Assembly: GCF_021917145.1 (NCBI RefSeq)
Contig: NC_061066.1
Coordinates: 2,736,333-2,800,332, forward strand
Reading direction: 5' to 3'
Length of the DNA: 64,000 nucleotides
Source: Hypomesus transpacificus
Lineage: Eukaryota > Chordata > Actinopteri > Osmeriformes > Osmeridae
Part shown: positions 12,972 to 24,912 of the stretch, piece by piece
Position numbering within the stretch: the stretch's first letter is position 1
Layout: every line of letters begins with the position of its first letter
Made by a program: the position numbers and the translations under genes
Notes under the pieces: model-generated
Told to the model about the DNA's origin: nothing
The model's input: the letters and a program-made list of their open reading frames with translations, nothing else
The model's database searches: none

Positions 12972-13211
12972 GAGAGTGTGCAGTTAATTTGAGTTCAGGC
13001 CTCACACTCTCTTCATAACGCCGATGCCGTAATGTGTTCCAGACTGCGGGGTAGCAGTGGACCGCACCGAGCCCACCCCATCGGCACGTCAGAACATCTC
13101 CCCGAGCCGCCATCTCGCTTTCTGATACATAAATAAAAGAATATTATAAAAATACAGTTGCGTTTCGGGGCAGACACCAGATTCTGCCTTCCCCTCGGCT
13201 CTGTGGGCTTG

Positions 13212-13224
13212 TGCCCCCTGCTGG
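13212..13224 (-). promoter_or_regulatory. CTCF-like motif
   Basis: TGCCCCCTGCTGG matches the core of the vertebrate CTCF consensus read on the opposite strand. It lies alone in the gene-free spacer. This is a motif match only, without evidence of binding. Confidence 0.3.
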
Positions 13225-14970
13225 AGGGATGAGGTATGGAGCCAGGCAAGGCCTTTTGATCGGGGTTGAGATATGGCTTTGATCACTGATCATGGCTGTG
13301 ATATGGTTCCAACTGTTTTCACATGGGGGGATGGAATTTTGTTCTTTGACACCTGACATCGTTCAGCTCAGCGTAAATATAAGTGTTCTGTGCCGTTGTG
13401 TGTCTGTGTAGCAAGTAAGAGCATGGGGTGGTAGAGGTAGAGAGAACAAGAAAGAGAGAAGCCTGGCTGAGGAAAGGAGGGAAGGAGAGAGGGATGGAGG
13501 GAGATGGAGAGAAAGTCAGTGGAGGCTACATCAATCCTGTCCTGAATTACTATCATTATTGTAATGGCTCTGTAATGTTTTCTTTCCTGGACTTGTAATT
13601 GTTACCAAACTTGGTGTTCAGGGGTGCAGGTGGACAAATCATTCCCAGCAGGGGAAACGACAGCACAACTTTCCATGATAGAGGGAGGTACTGCTTTAAC
13701 TACATCTCCACCCATCACCAAGCACAATGGCACGTCAGTCTGTTAGAGCTGTGTAGATAGCCTTATCAGTTCTGATAAGTTCAGGTCAATGTTTATTTGT
13801 TCGTTCGATTGGGTTCATTTCTATGTTCTGAGCGTCAGGTTTGTATCTGCGAGCTGGCTTTGGATTATTGACAGAAATTATTTTTAAGAAACACAAAGCA
13901 GTTGGGAGTCTCCCGGTCTCACGATCACGTTCCTCTGTTCCCCGGATGTTCGTATCCGCGTCACTCCCTTCTGAGAGGAATTCAGTTTCCCAGCGAGCCA
14001 GCAGCCTGTAGCCGTGCTCCTATGCTGGTTTACAACCCACAGCACTGACCCCGTTAAACCTCCACACTCCACACATCCCCTAGGCACCTCCCCCTGCCCA
14101 CTTCCAACTAGCCGTGAGTCTTAAAACGCTCCATATGTTTCTCCTGCGTCACGTCAGTCCACCAGACACATGCCCCTGCCCCACTCCTGCTCCCAGATAC
14201 CAGGTATCCCAGAGAACATCTGACCTGTTCAAAAGACTCGCTGCACATTTTTGGGACGTGAATGTCGCTGGACAGAGCTCCCCTTCGCCGTCTCCCCTCC
14301 TCTTCCCTCCCTCCCTCCCTCCGTCCTCTCTTTTCTTTCTTTTTCTTTTGATGAACATCTTTCTCTTCAATCCCAGATGGCCTTTAGTTGGACTCTTCAA
14401 AGTCGTCGCAGACAGTCCTACATCAAAAGGAGCATTCCGCGGCTTTCAAAGTGGTGTAATCACCAGAGCACTGGCAGCACATATGTGGGCCATATTGCAT
14501 CAATCAAACACGAACGACTCATTTTAATCACTTTGCCACGGTTGTACTGATGGCTTTGACACCCATGAAGTGGTTCAAACTAATCTCATCAGAAGAGGCA
14601 CAGAACTAGCAACGGTACGTAATAGATGATCTTGTTGAATTAAACTCTTTCTTTTGAAAGCACAATCCACAGTGCTTCACAACCACCTCAAACACTCCAG
14701 ATTCACTTTGAGTGCTTTGTCTTCTCTTCCGCCTAATGGATTTGAAATACAGCCCTGAGCACAAAGAGGAACATATTGTTATTCAACAGCAGAAGTCCAT
14801 AACATTTCAACCAACAACCAAATATGTCTCACTTCTGGTGGTAGATAGGGCTTAGGGGGAGAGGCCCTCACATTCCCAGACAAGTCTTCACCACCAGAAA
14901 ATGCACAAGCTCGTCTTTTGCCTGTTTACGACTACTTTCGTTTCTGAATGAACTTTGAGGTGAATCCCGA

Positions 14971-15110
14971 TGACACACGTGAACTCCATGACATGCCATC
15001 GTATATCCCAGGTACTGTAATGACACACGTGAACTCCATGACATGCCATCGTATATCCCCACGATGACACACGTGAACTCCATGACATGCCATCGTATAT
15101 ACCAGATACT
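14971..15110 (+). repeat. Three tandem copies of a 44-50 bp unit with CACGTG E-box
   Basis: Units start at 14971, 15021 and 15065 with TGACACACGTGAACTCC and continue through CATGACATGCCATCGTATAT. Each copy holds a palindromic CACGTG. Copies are almost identical, the third having one visible substitution near its end, so the triplication looks recent. Confidence 0.9.
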
Positions 15111-15660
15111 GGAACAGCGTACTTGAAACCGATTTGTACTATTTTTTGGCGACAGAATTGTTTGCTTTTAAACCACCACACTTTGTGAGGGAGAAGACAT
15201 CTCTCTGATCTGGATACACATTGATTCTGCACAACCACAGCAGCACACCCTAAGCTTTTTCTCTCCCTCTCTTTCTCCCCCTCTCTCTTTCTCTCTCTCG
15301 CTCACTTTCTCTTCCTCCCTGTCTCTCTCTCCCCCTCTCCTCACCCATCTCTCTACTCCCCCTCCATTCTCCCCCCCCCCCCCCTTTTCTATGGCACGCT
15401 TGTCCTGATGGAGCGTGCCTCGAAAACCATTTCCATACTCACTCGGAGAGAGCAAACTTGCTAACAGCTGCATTTTCCATTAGAAGTGGTTTCAGAGTCG
15501 TTTTTCTTTTTCTGAGAATTTGAGGTAGAGTGGGGGTGAGAGGAGGAACCAGGAGAATAGGGACGGGGAGGAGGGGGGAGGAGGGGGGGGGGAAGGGGGG
15601 AGGAGGGGGTTACAGATGAAACCCAGACAAGGCCTGAGTTTAAGTAAGGAAACATGGTCA

Positions 15661-15769
15661 TGGGGACGGGTATTGCTCATTGGTCGAGCATTTGACTGCA
15701 GATCCAGAGGCAGGTTTGAATCCTCCCCCATGTCTGTCGATACGGACAAAACTGTCAGCTAAATGAACA
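15661..15769 (+). mobile_element. tRNA-derived SINE copy
   Basis: It has an A-box-like part (TATTGCTCATTGGTCGAGCA), the segment TTTGACTGCAGATC, a B-box-like GGTTTGAATCC and the 3' tail ending CAGCTAAATGAAC. The same pattern recurs at 23521, 28711, 30148, 38641 and 54208. It is too diverged from tRNA to be a tRNA gene. Confidence 0.7.
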
Positions 15770-18199
15770 CTTTGTTGCTCTGCAATCTGGATTGTTCGTT
15801 TACCAGCATACAGCAAGTTAGATGAAAACATCCAACATGCCCAACATACAACACTTACAGGTGTCTTGCAGAAAACACACACTAAGTGAATTATTGATTG
15901 CTGAGTTGAATGACACTGATTGGTCATTTTTGGTGATTTCTGGGTTCTAGGCAACTGACCTGAAGAAACCACACTAGGAGCTTGTTGGTTGAATCAAATA
16001 CATCATCATAAATGAGATACTTTGTCTCTAGTCGTTTCCCCACCTACAAGACGATTAAGACCCTCATTGTTACTGCACACAGTAATAGGGTAGTCACTCA
16101 TTCACCTGTAATCTCCAAACACAAAAAGTCATGTTCACAGAGGTGTGTGTTTCAGTGTGATTGAAGTATTGAATAAAACCTCATGGTGTCATCATAGTGA
16201 CGCCTAGTGGCTGAAATGAGAATTTGGCCGTTTTGAAAGCAGAGTGGTGAATCAGACTTGAAAAACAAGAGCTGAGACCCAGGAGTGAATGACGACGGAC
16301 CATCCTCCAAAACTCCAGACATCTGAACAAATTCCCCCCCTTAAAAAGTGCCCGTATGAAAACGAATCCACCGTGAACAAGGTTTGAACGATTTGCCCTT
16401 GTTTTGCTTCATTCAAAGGTAGGCCTCCCCTTGTTTGTGCGAGCATTTTGTTTGGCGAGTCTCACCATCCCCCTTCGGCCACTCGGGTCTAAAATCCCAC
16501 GGATTTATGCTTGTCTAAACTGAGTAATTAGTGTGCATTCATTATGTCACGCTAAGTGTGTTAGCTCTCGCGGCGTTTACTTTTTAATTGCTCTCTGCCT
16601 TGGGGCGACCGACACATTTAATACAAAGGCTGATCAATAGCCGTGGGATGCATTGCGGGCCTCGTGGCAAGCTTCGCTCTGCGCCTCGCTGCCCTGCCCT
16701 GCCTCGCTGTGGCTAATGAGGATGAGAGGCAGCATGGATGTGGGCAGGGTCAGAGATTGTGTCAAAGACGTCGTGCTGTGAGGCATCCCACCCGCATAAT
16801 GAACCCCCTAGGGACGCAGAGCCAGAACAGGTTAACCAACATGCAAATGGCGATTAGAGAGAGCTGTTAGGAGGAGGAGGGCCGAGTCAGCCGAGGCCTT
16901 AATGAGACGCTGACACGGGTTAGAAGTGCTGCTTTGGCGTTCCAGCAGATGGTTGGTTGTTGTTGTTGTTGTGTAGTAATGATTGATCTGGAGGATTAAT
17001 TAGTTTTCTTGTGTAAAACTGATGTACGCCTAAGTTGAATTGTGTTCTGTTAGGCCTACAAACGAGGTTTGAAAACATCCAGGCGTTTGAAACGTCCAGA
17101 TCTCTGGTCAGGCCAGGCAAACTTAAACAGGCGTTGAAACGATTCCGTGATCTCCCACGTGAAACGAAACGACAAAACAAAGACAAGTCAAGTGTCCCGT
17201 GCCACTAACCCGTGCCCAGTTAGAACCTGTCTCAATGTAGAACAAAACTAACCCTAACCCTAACCAAAGAGAGGAGAAGAGATCCGGATTGCAGCATCAA
17301 GTCCTGGCAGTCCCGTGCAGTGCTGGGGAATCCCCACAGGTCTCCAGTGTTCAGGTCTGGTTCCTCCGCCTGCCCGGCTGCATCAAAGCGGGCATGCGGC
17401 CGTGACGAAGCCCCCGGACTGAGGAGACCGTTACCAGGTTTCTCAGCACTGGGGAGACCACACGAGGACGAGGTCACTCTAAATTGGCTCGCCAGAGAGA
17501 CTTCCCCCCCCACCTTCCTCGCCCACCCCCGCCTCCAGGCTGCTTCATGCTCCTCCCTCCATCGGTGTGTGACTCCCTGGACACTCGCCGACAAGGCGGC
17601 TGGCCGCTGTTGTCCAAATGGGCCAGGCTGAGATGAGAGAGGACCAGGCAATCCTCCGTGTCCTTGGAATTAAGGATGACAAAGGACTCAAAGTCGCGCA
17701 GCATTTATCACTATTGGGTGGTTGGTTAAGTGTGTTGAATGTGGTGAATAACTGAACTCAAAGTCTTTGTCGATGTTGTCATCTATCTGCAAGTTCCTCC
17801 TGTTCATGAATGAGAACAACTCATTCATCATTATGAATAAAGATAGATATTGTTTACACTTCTTTTGCTTGGGTCCTCCATAATGTTTTCCAAAACCAAA
17901 CCGTCTTACAGCCCTCTCAACCCCAAGTTCAATCTCCACCATGGTCCTAACACTTCACATCCTCTTCGCCAAAACACAGGATAGGGGAGAACTTTCCAGC
18001 TTATTCTCCCTCATGCAAAGTCAAGTGTGTGCCAAGACTCGACGCTAAACTGAAGCTAGCTGGCTGCCGGGTAGAGAGATGGGGTGGGGTGCGGCAGGGG
18101 CGGAGGGTGTAGAGCGAGACGAGGCAGCGAGCGGGCTGTGGCTCCTGCCTGACTCCTCAGATGAGCCCCGGGACCTTGGGACCCTTCCCTTTCCTCACC
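15770..18199. other. Intergenic spacer, middle part; no gene recognised
   Basis: No coding exons recognised. The stretch holds ordinary unique-looking sequence, a few CpG-richer patches (about 17330-17560) and a minimal TAACCC-type run near 17249-17268. A segment around 16540-16830 is complex and repeat-free and could be conserved non-coding DNA. Confidence 0.5.
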
Positions 18200-20760
18200 C
18201 ACCTTGAATTGATATATATTGTTATTGATGTCTGTTTGAACACTGATATGTGAAAGTTAATGAATTATTCATTCTCATTTTTGGAATTACACAGATGTGT
18301 TTGATCGCACATACTACTACAATCAGGGTCACATCTAATCCTCTACGGTGCGGTACAGATCCTTGCTTTTAATTATGCATTTTGAATCAATAGTAAACAT
18401 TTAAGGTCAGGCAGTGGAGTTTTGTGCTGCAGTGTTTTCAGTAAAGCATCCTAGATGTGCCTCGGGATTCAAGGAAGGGAAATATTAATTAACTAGACTG
18501 TGTAAATGATATAACATGACTCCTTTAGGGGACAAAAGTTTGGCAAGGTTACAGAAGTTTCGTTTGTCAAGGTTACAGAAGCTTCGTTAATGAGAACATG
18601 ACTTGCGGGGTAGAAAAAAGAACAGAAAAAAACAAAACAGCCATCTTCTTCCCTCTAGGATATTGTCCAATGGTTGTTATGCTAATGACTCAATTAATAC
18701 CATGCATATCATTAGTCAAATGAAGATTTAAATGCCAGAAACATTAATTACTGTTCACAAATACCTTGCATTAGCAGTCTTAACAGTTTGCCAGCAGTCA
18801 TAGACAGGCTACATTATGTTTCTCTGTGCCATCTTGAAACGCATAATAAAGCCGCTTTTCCTCCGTCTTCATCTTTTGTTCAACTCTCATCTGACCCATA
18901 GCGCATGTTTTCCTTGTCAGAGCATTAAAGCGGTTTATGGAGTGCCGCGTCGACAAGGAAGCGCCACTGTAGCCTACCTGTTGTGTATGAAGCTAAATTG
19001 GAGAGACGGCAGTAATTATAAAGGCACAATAAAGGGTCTAAATTGAGAGGGGTGAACGGAGTCTGCTGTGTAATGATGTTTTTCCTCTCATTACCGCCGT
19101 TTCTTGTGTTCTCTCCTATCTGGGGCCTTGAAGAGAGTCCCTTGAGGTGTCAGGCAACTGTGAAAAGCAGCTCGGTCTTTTGAGCGACATCAATGCGTTG
19201 AACTATTTTGGAAGGTAATTGATTTGCTAATATTTGCTCAACACCTTAAATTCTAATTTGCAGCAGCACCAAACCTTCTTTTCATTAAGTTAAAAAATAA
19301 GAAAAGGCAAAGATGTCAACCGACACTGCATGCCAGCCTCTAAACACCTATTTAATTAAATTCCCAATTGATTTCAAACCACCATGCAGCGCGAGACTCT
19401 TCTGGAGGTTACCTGCTGAGTAAGTTAATCGTTGGGTTAGGTGCTTAGCCCGAGGTGGGATTGTGCTGAGAATTATAAATAATGGCTCTTCATTTACCGC
19501 CAGTTTCTTTGCTAACAGCTTTCTTAATCATATCATATTGGCAGAATGAATACACTCTTAAACACCCAGCTTAGCTGCTGCGTTAGTTGCGCTACATGTT
19601 GTTTCTAAGGCCGACTAAAGACCATAAAGGTTTGTCTATGGAAATGAGCGCAGGTGTAGTGCCTATCCGGTGTAGGTGAAATCTACGCCGGGTTTTGTAG
19701 CCTAGGCCTAAACTTATTTATCTTGCTCAGGATTCAAACCAACTATCAATCTGTTCAAACAGGCATTTAATTCTGAACCATGCACGGGCAAAAAAAAAAC
19801 ATCCTTCAAGTGTATTCTACCATTGACTTCGGAAACAGAAATTACTTAAGCTCAAGGTTTCGTTTTTGACATTATTTTGGTCGCACGCTACATGGAGTCT
19901 GTTACACTGGTATAACGGTAGGCCTATATAAAGAAAGAAACCCGGGTGAAATTTGAAACATTTAAAATATAGCCTAATATAAGTCTCCCTTCCTCCCTTA
20001 GCTTGGATTCAAATACGTCCTTAAAAAGTTTCCTTAACCCCAAAAAGGAACAACCCCATTTAACAGTTGTGATATTGGAAGCTTGTCTGTGGATTTTATG
20101 ATGGTGTCAAAGGCATGGGCAAGGGTGTATGACTCCCAAATTGCATCTCAACTTCAGTTCCTGAGAGAATATCTGGATTTATTTAGATCAATCAAGTGAG
20201 ATCATTAGCACTCGCGGGGATAATGTGTTGTCTTCGTGGATTAACCAAGTGTAGGGACTTAAATGGCATCGGAGCGTTCTAATTAGAACACAGTGGGAGC
20301 TGCCGTTTTAAATGGATGGAGAAATCATAGGACGCCGTTCTCTCTGCGGTGACTTAATTACTGCGTCGTTTCATCTTACCCCCCATAACAAGACTGACAT
20401 TTACCTGAGCCAGATCGCACATAAAGTGATTCAATGATGCAGATCAATGAAACTGTGACTGCATTTGGTTCAGTTTGAGTGTCCTGGCGGATTCTGCCTT
20501 ATTAAATCATTTGCCTGTAGCAATACTGCCATCGCGTGGACTGTGATTGCACAACATTCGACCAGAAGAGCATTGTGTCACTTCCAATTATTAAATTAAA
20601 TATATTAAAAGACATTAGAAAACAGTAATTAACAACTCACCAGTCAAACATTTAGATTTGCGTGTTTGTCTATTAATAAATGGCATGTAGTGTGTCATTT
20701 CAGCAATGATTCTATTGTTTAATTTAAATGCCAGTTGTATAGCATTGTTGATGGCCCACA
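18200..20760. promoter_or_regulatory. AT-rich, repeat-poor block; candidate conserved non-coding elements
   Basis: Unlike its surroundings this 2.5 kb block has no microsatellites or SINEs and is dense in homeodomain-type TAATTA/ATTAAT cores, for example TTAATTAAC (about 18487), TCAATTAATA, CATTAATTAC, TTTAATTAAATT (about 19352), CTTAATTACTG (about 20354) and AGTAATTAAC. Short open frames such as 18816-19046 have no recognisable product. The composition resembles developmental enhancer clusters in vertebrate gene deserts. This is inference only. Confidence 0.35.
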
Positions 20761-22505
20761 AAAATCCTCAACGGCTGTTGTTCCTTGTATTTTTTTTTAC
20801 TAAACAAACACTAAGCCAAAAGCCTGCCTGAGCATGCAATTATCTGTAAGCTTCTCAAATGAACGTAATCTTCGTTCCTCGCTCTCTACTCCACGTCCAT
20901 GTTGTTTGATGTCACGTAAGATTTTAACTCTGTAAAGACTTTAACTCTGTTTAACTGTAAAGCCTGCTTGATGAATGTTTGTCTAAACTGGAGTACCCCC
21001 CCCCCCACACACACACACACACACACACAGAGTCCCCCCATTAAACAGACACTTCCCTATTTTAATTCACACAGAATGTCTGCACTCTTTGTGATAGCCT
21101 GAAAGTCACCAAATTTAATAGCAAATGGTGGTGGTGGAGGGGGGTGGGGTGTCGGGTGAAGATTTCCACATAAGGGTTTTTGTCTTTATTCATCTCAGAA
21201 GACGGAAAAAGGAATCTTAAAATGTTAATGTCACCAGTGACATTCAGAGAGAAAGTCTGCAAGATGTTGTCCTGGTTAGGGCCTCTTCTGGTAAGACGGG
21301 ACACTCCCATAGTCATGTTCATTTGATTAAATGTAAATTAATTGTGGAATTAGTCCTTAAAAGGTAGATCTCAAAGACGTTCCCATAGATAGGCGATATT
21401 GGAAATGCAAACCTTTCAAAAGTAACTTCATCAAAGCTTTTCATAGTTGTCAAAAGTTTGGAATTTTGGATAATACGTTAGAAGATTAATGCCAAAGACA
21501 TGTCCTTGCTCTAATTTACAGTAAAACCACCTTGTTCTAGGATGGGTGATTTGCATCAGATTACTGCATTCTTCCCAATAATGTTTTTTCCACAGTACTT
21601 GTCGAGAATTACATAAAGTAAATAGCAATTAAGTATAGTATCTCCTTGAAATGCTTGTGTGATGCAAGAACAGATCACTTACAGACATGGGACTCAATTC
21701 CATCTGAACATCTTTCATTGACTTCTCTGTATCTGTTTCTATTTCAGTTTCAAATAGAAAAACAACCAGACAAGTCCCCAAATATGCAAATCCCATCCAC
21801 CTGCCAGCATCAAATTAGTGCAGAAGGATATTTTTTAAAGCCTTTTAAATAACCTTTCAACCTCTGATAGTCTAACATCACGCTCTGTAATGTAAAAGTT
21901 ATTTTTTGGACACCTTATAATTAAAGGTCTTCATAAGAACTTTTATTCCAGCATAATAATAATACGTTGACTATAACTGAATAGCACAGTACAATCAACA
22001 CTATTTACATGTAAGTCTCAGTTGTCCGTCAGTGTAGGTCCACGTGTTTAAGAGCAGAGATGGAGATGCATCCAGTGGAAGTGGTTGTTTCTTAACCCTT
22101 CTGTGCTGAAGCAAGGTCTTCAGGCTTTATACTCTGCATAAACACTCACGTTGGTGGCCCAGGAGAAATCAACAAGCAATACTGTGTCTTGAAAAAGGTC
22201 CCCTAAAAATTACATAAAACTCTGCGGGGAATCATATCCCAAAAATCAAACCTTTTTCCTTATATGTATTTACCTTTGACGCAAATCCTTCAATTTATGA
22301 AATCCGTCTTTGAAAACAAAGAGGAAAGACTCATTATATTTCCCTTAGATGTTTCATAAGCTACTGTTATTGGCAATTATCTGCACAGGACAGATAGTGG
22401 ACACCTGACTTTGCCCAGGTTTCTCTGGGCTCTGCATAAAAGCACCATTAGAAATGATAATACAATGACAATCCATTTAGTGTGTGCATATACATACAAA
22501 CACAT
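20761..22505. other. Spacer and atp23 3' UTR region
   Basis: No coding exon recognised. A (CA)n run lies near 21005-21030. On the minus strand AATAAA (plus-strand tttatt at 21942-21947) could terminate atp23 transcripts, giving a UTR of about 560 bases. Confidence 0.5.
21942..21947 (-). terminator. Candidate atp23 polyadenylation signal
   Basis: Minus-strand AATAAA about 560 bases beyond the atp23 stop codon. Other A/T-rich variants are present, so the choice is uncertain. Confidence 0.35.
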
Positions 22506-24193
22506 TTAGAGGTTGGCGTAGTATCGATCTCTGTTCTGATAATCTCTGTCGGCAAATTTAGCGTCCTTGTTGTTGTGTGGAATCCTACCGAAGGGGGCGT
22601 GGTCATTGTAGCAGGTGTCGAAGACCTCGTCTACCACCTTCTCTGCCTCCTCCTTGCTCACCTTCCTCACCGCCAGGATGGAGCGCAAGGCGCGGCCTCG
22701 GACACACTCCTTGACAAGGAACCAAACAGGACATTTTTTTACTTAGCCATGAGAAATTCTGCACACTACATGTAATCTCCTGTTTCACATGAGAACACAA
22801 ATGTTGTATGTCATTCGTCATTAAAATCCTATTTGAGACGGGGAGCAAAAATATGTAGGGAAACAGTGACTACAGTACCTGCTGGTGCTGTTTGAGGCCG
22901 AAGTTGAATCTAGACACTTCATTGTAGAATGAACAATCGCCACTAAGATTAGCTGCACGAATCTTAGGAAAGACAAACAAACAAAATTGAAGTAGGTATG
23001 GGGACAGAAATGACAGGAGTTGAATGGATGGAAATGATAGATCAATGTGGGCAATTCATTTCCCCCCGGAGATTGAAAGGTATCCTTTAATAATTCATCC
23101 ATCGACCCATTTATTCATTCATCCATCCATGTTTTGCCATCCTTTTTTCCTCACCTCTGAGCAGGCCAAGTGTTTGAAGTTGTTGAACCAGTCCACGTGA
23201 GCCCGACAGTGGTCGAATGCGTGAATGAGCTCATGTGCGACCACACGGTTCATGTGGGACTGCTGGTGAATGTTGTTTTGACAGAGAACAATCTGGAAGG
23301 AAAGAACAGAGTAATTACAGACTGACAAGGCAAGTCATCTGCAGACAACTTACTTTCTTAGCATCTTGGATTTTCACCTTTAGTTATGTCTAACAACAAG
23401 GTTACATGTTCCATACCTGTGATGATGTTGCATCAAACCCTCCACTAACTGTCCCATCACAGTCTTCACAGGAAAAGTGTCTGTCCTTGTACACTGTGCT
23501 GAGGAGTAAAGAAGACAAAAGGGCTGGGTATAGCTCAGTAGTTAGAGTATTTGCATATCCAGGAGGTTCAAATTCCCCTCTGTGCAGCACTTCCACACGT
23601 TTGTCTTGTCTGGACCAGCTCTAAGATAGATCTATTTAGGAGAAGACAGTAACATACTCTGTCAATGGCATAGGATTTGAATACTTCTAATAAGATCATG
23701 CCTTAGAAAGTAACTTACCACCCTGAACTTTTCATAGCTCCAAGGAGAAGTTTTGCATATGGACCTGAGGGAAGAGACACTTGTTATCTAGTCTGACAGG
23801 CAACATGTTAGCTACCTCTAATAGAGGTAAACCAGAACACTTTAGTTAGTTAACAATTTAGAGTCCATAATCAATGGGATAAGCCAACCAATTGGTCTAT
23901 GGCAAAAGCTAAAGTAGCTGTCTGTAGATAGGGGTTATAATATGAGATGCAGAAATTTGGGGGCGTAACTTAAATGGACCTTTTCATTGGGTTATCTTTA
24001 TCTATCTAGCTAGCTTAGCTACGCTGCTAGCTGGCTACTTACTAGTATCCAAAGCGAATTGAAGCATGACCTGACACTTGTGGTTGAAAGTGAACAGGGT
24101 TTCAGCAATAGATCCCTTCGAATATTTCTCCTTGCTCCTATCGGGGAATAAATTGTATCCATAATCCTCTTCTTGTTGTTTAGTTTGGTCCAT
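22506..24193 (-). CDS. atp23: Mitochondrial inner membrane protease ATP23 homologue (XRCC6BP1)
   Basis: Zinc metallopeptidase of family M76. In yeast it matures the mitochondrial ATP synthase subunit Atp6 and aids F0 assembly in the intermembrane space; the vertebrate protein was also named Ku70-binding protein 3. Six exons on the minus strand: 24193-24043, 23764-23719, 23498-23417, 23292-23155, 22962-22879, 22709-22506. They total 705 bp (234 aa; the human protein is about 246). All junctions are GT-AG and in frame. The fourth exon encodes the active site HELIHAFDH (about residues 113-121), fitting the HExxH zinc motif with general-base Glu. The preceding exons contribute a cysteine-rich stretch ([11 protein letters not shown]). 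The C-terminus carries [12 protein letters not shown] and NRDRYYANL as in other vertebrates. The start ATG at 24193 is the first in frame; an out-of-frame ATG sits five bases upstream. It is divergent from rpap3. Confidence 0.95.
23521..23620 (+). mobile_element. tRNA-derived SINE copy in atp23 intron
   Basis: GGGTATAGCTCAGTAGTTAG (A-box region), then GGAGGTTCAAATTCC (B-box) and CCTCTGTGCAGC. It belongs to the same family as the copies at 15661, 28711, 30148 and 54208, and lies just upstream of the third atp23 exon on the antisense strand of the gene. Confidence 0.7.
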
Positions 24194-24504
24194 TGCATGG
24201 AACTGTCTGTAAATGAACTCCTTTTAGCAGCTAGCTTGCTAAAAGGTCACTAGTGTTTTGTCAAGCACGTGACGTAGCTGAGCCAAAGGTGAAAGGTAAT
24301 TGTATTATTTGTATAGATTATTTAATTATTCCACTATGTGTACAGATGATCTGGCCTAAAATGGTAATATGGTTCGAATGTAAAATATTGAAAATATATA
24401 CTATTAATAATAATATAGACATTACCGACAACTGTCTACCTATGTGCGCACACTTTCGACGCACACGGAAAAGGAAACTCAAAGCTCGCTGGTTCATTGC
24501 TGTC
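24194..24504. promoter_or_regulatory. Putative bidirectional promoter atp23/rpap3
   Basis: Only about 310 bases separate the atp23 start codon (minus) from the first ATG of the rpap3 leader (plus), so both 5' ends must share this interval. No TATA box is placed convincingly for either gene. An ATGGCGCC sequence close to the rpap3 side resembles the YY1-type ATGGCG element of housekeeping promoters. Confidence 0.55.
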
Positions 24505-24552
24505 ATGGCGCCGAACATAAACATTCAAGCTATTGCGGAGACAGTAAACTAA
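24505..24552 (+). other. Short upstream ORF in presumed rpap3 5' leader
   Basis: ATG at 24505 opens a 15-codon frame (MAPNINIQAIAETVN, then TAA) in good context (cATGGCG). If transcription of rpap3 starts upstream of it, this uORF would precede an intron in the leader whose acceptor is at 24906. Whether it is in the mRNA cannot be decided from sequence alone. Confidence 0.35.
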
Positions 24553-24912
24553 TCATTGCACCTGTTTTCTACGACCAGCTTCTCATACTTACTTTGGGAT
24601 CGAAAGAACAGTTATTTTGTTTGGTCTCTGAGACGTTCCTGAAACAATTATTTGACTGGAGGCAAGTTATTACTTCTGTATGTTTTTCAATGGCAAGACA
24701 TGTTCCAGTTAGGTTATCGTTAACACGGCCCCTAGATAGCCCCTAGAAGTGCTAACGTAATGTTAGCAAAGAAGTTCTAGAACATCCCATAGACATAGTA
24801 TGCATGAGCTGTTTAGTTGTTACGAAATGAACGTCATCCATCTTCAGTAATCTGAATGGCTTTGATCAAGTAACGATAGAAGCAATGTCTTTAATTACAC
24901 TCACAGGGAAGC

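Larger units (their letters stand above)
5161..14960. other. Intergenic spacer, proximal half; no gene recognised
   Basis: Open frames here are short, start in low-complexity DNA or lack homology I can recognise. Contents are GA/CT-rich tracts, (GT)n arrays near 10475-10500 and 10874-10963, a (CT)n tract at 12897-12966, a pentamer satellite at 11791-12090, SINE 3' fragments (for example near 11514-11552 and 12130-12160) and a short duplicated segment (5836-5921 and 8097-8174). Nothing with splice-compatible coding character was found. Confidence 0.6.

Noticed and set aside
12259-13113. 284-codon minus-strand ORF
   Set aside because: It runs through the (CT)n microsatellite (Arg-Glu repeats) with unrelated flanks.
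17249-17268. Interstitial telomere-like TAACCC run
   Set aside because: Only two to three units, within the range expected by chance in repeat-rich DNA.
18816-19046. 76-codon plus-strand ORF in the repeat-poor block
   Set aside because: No homology or domain recognised; the block's character is non-coding.
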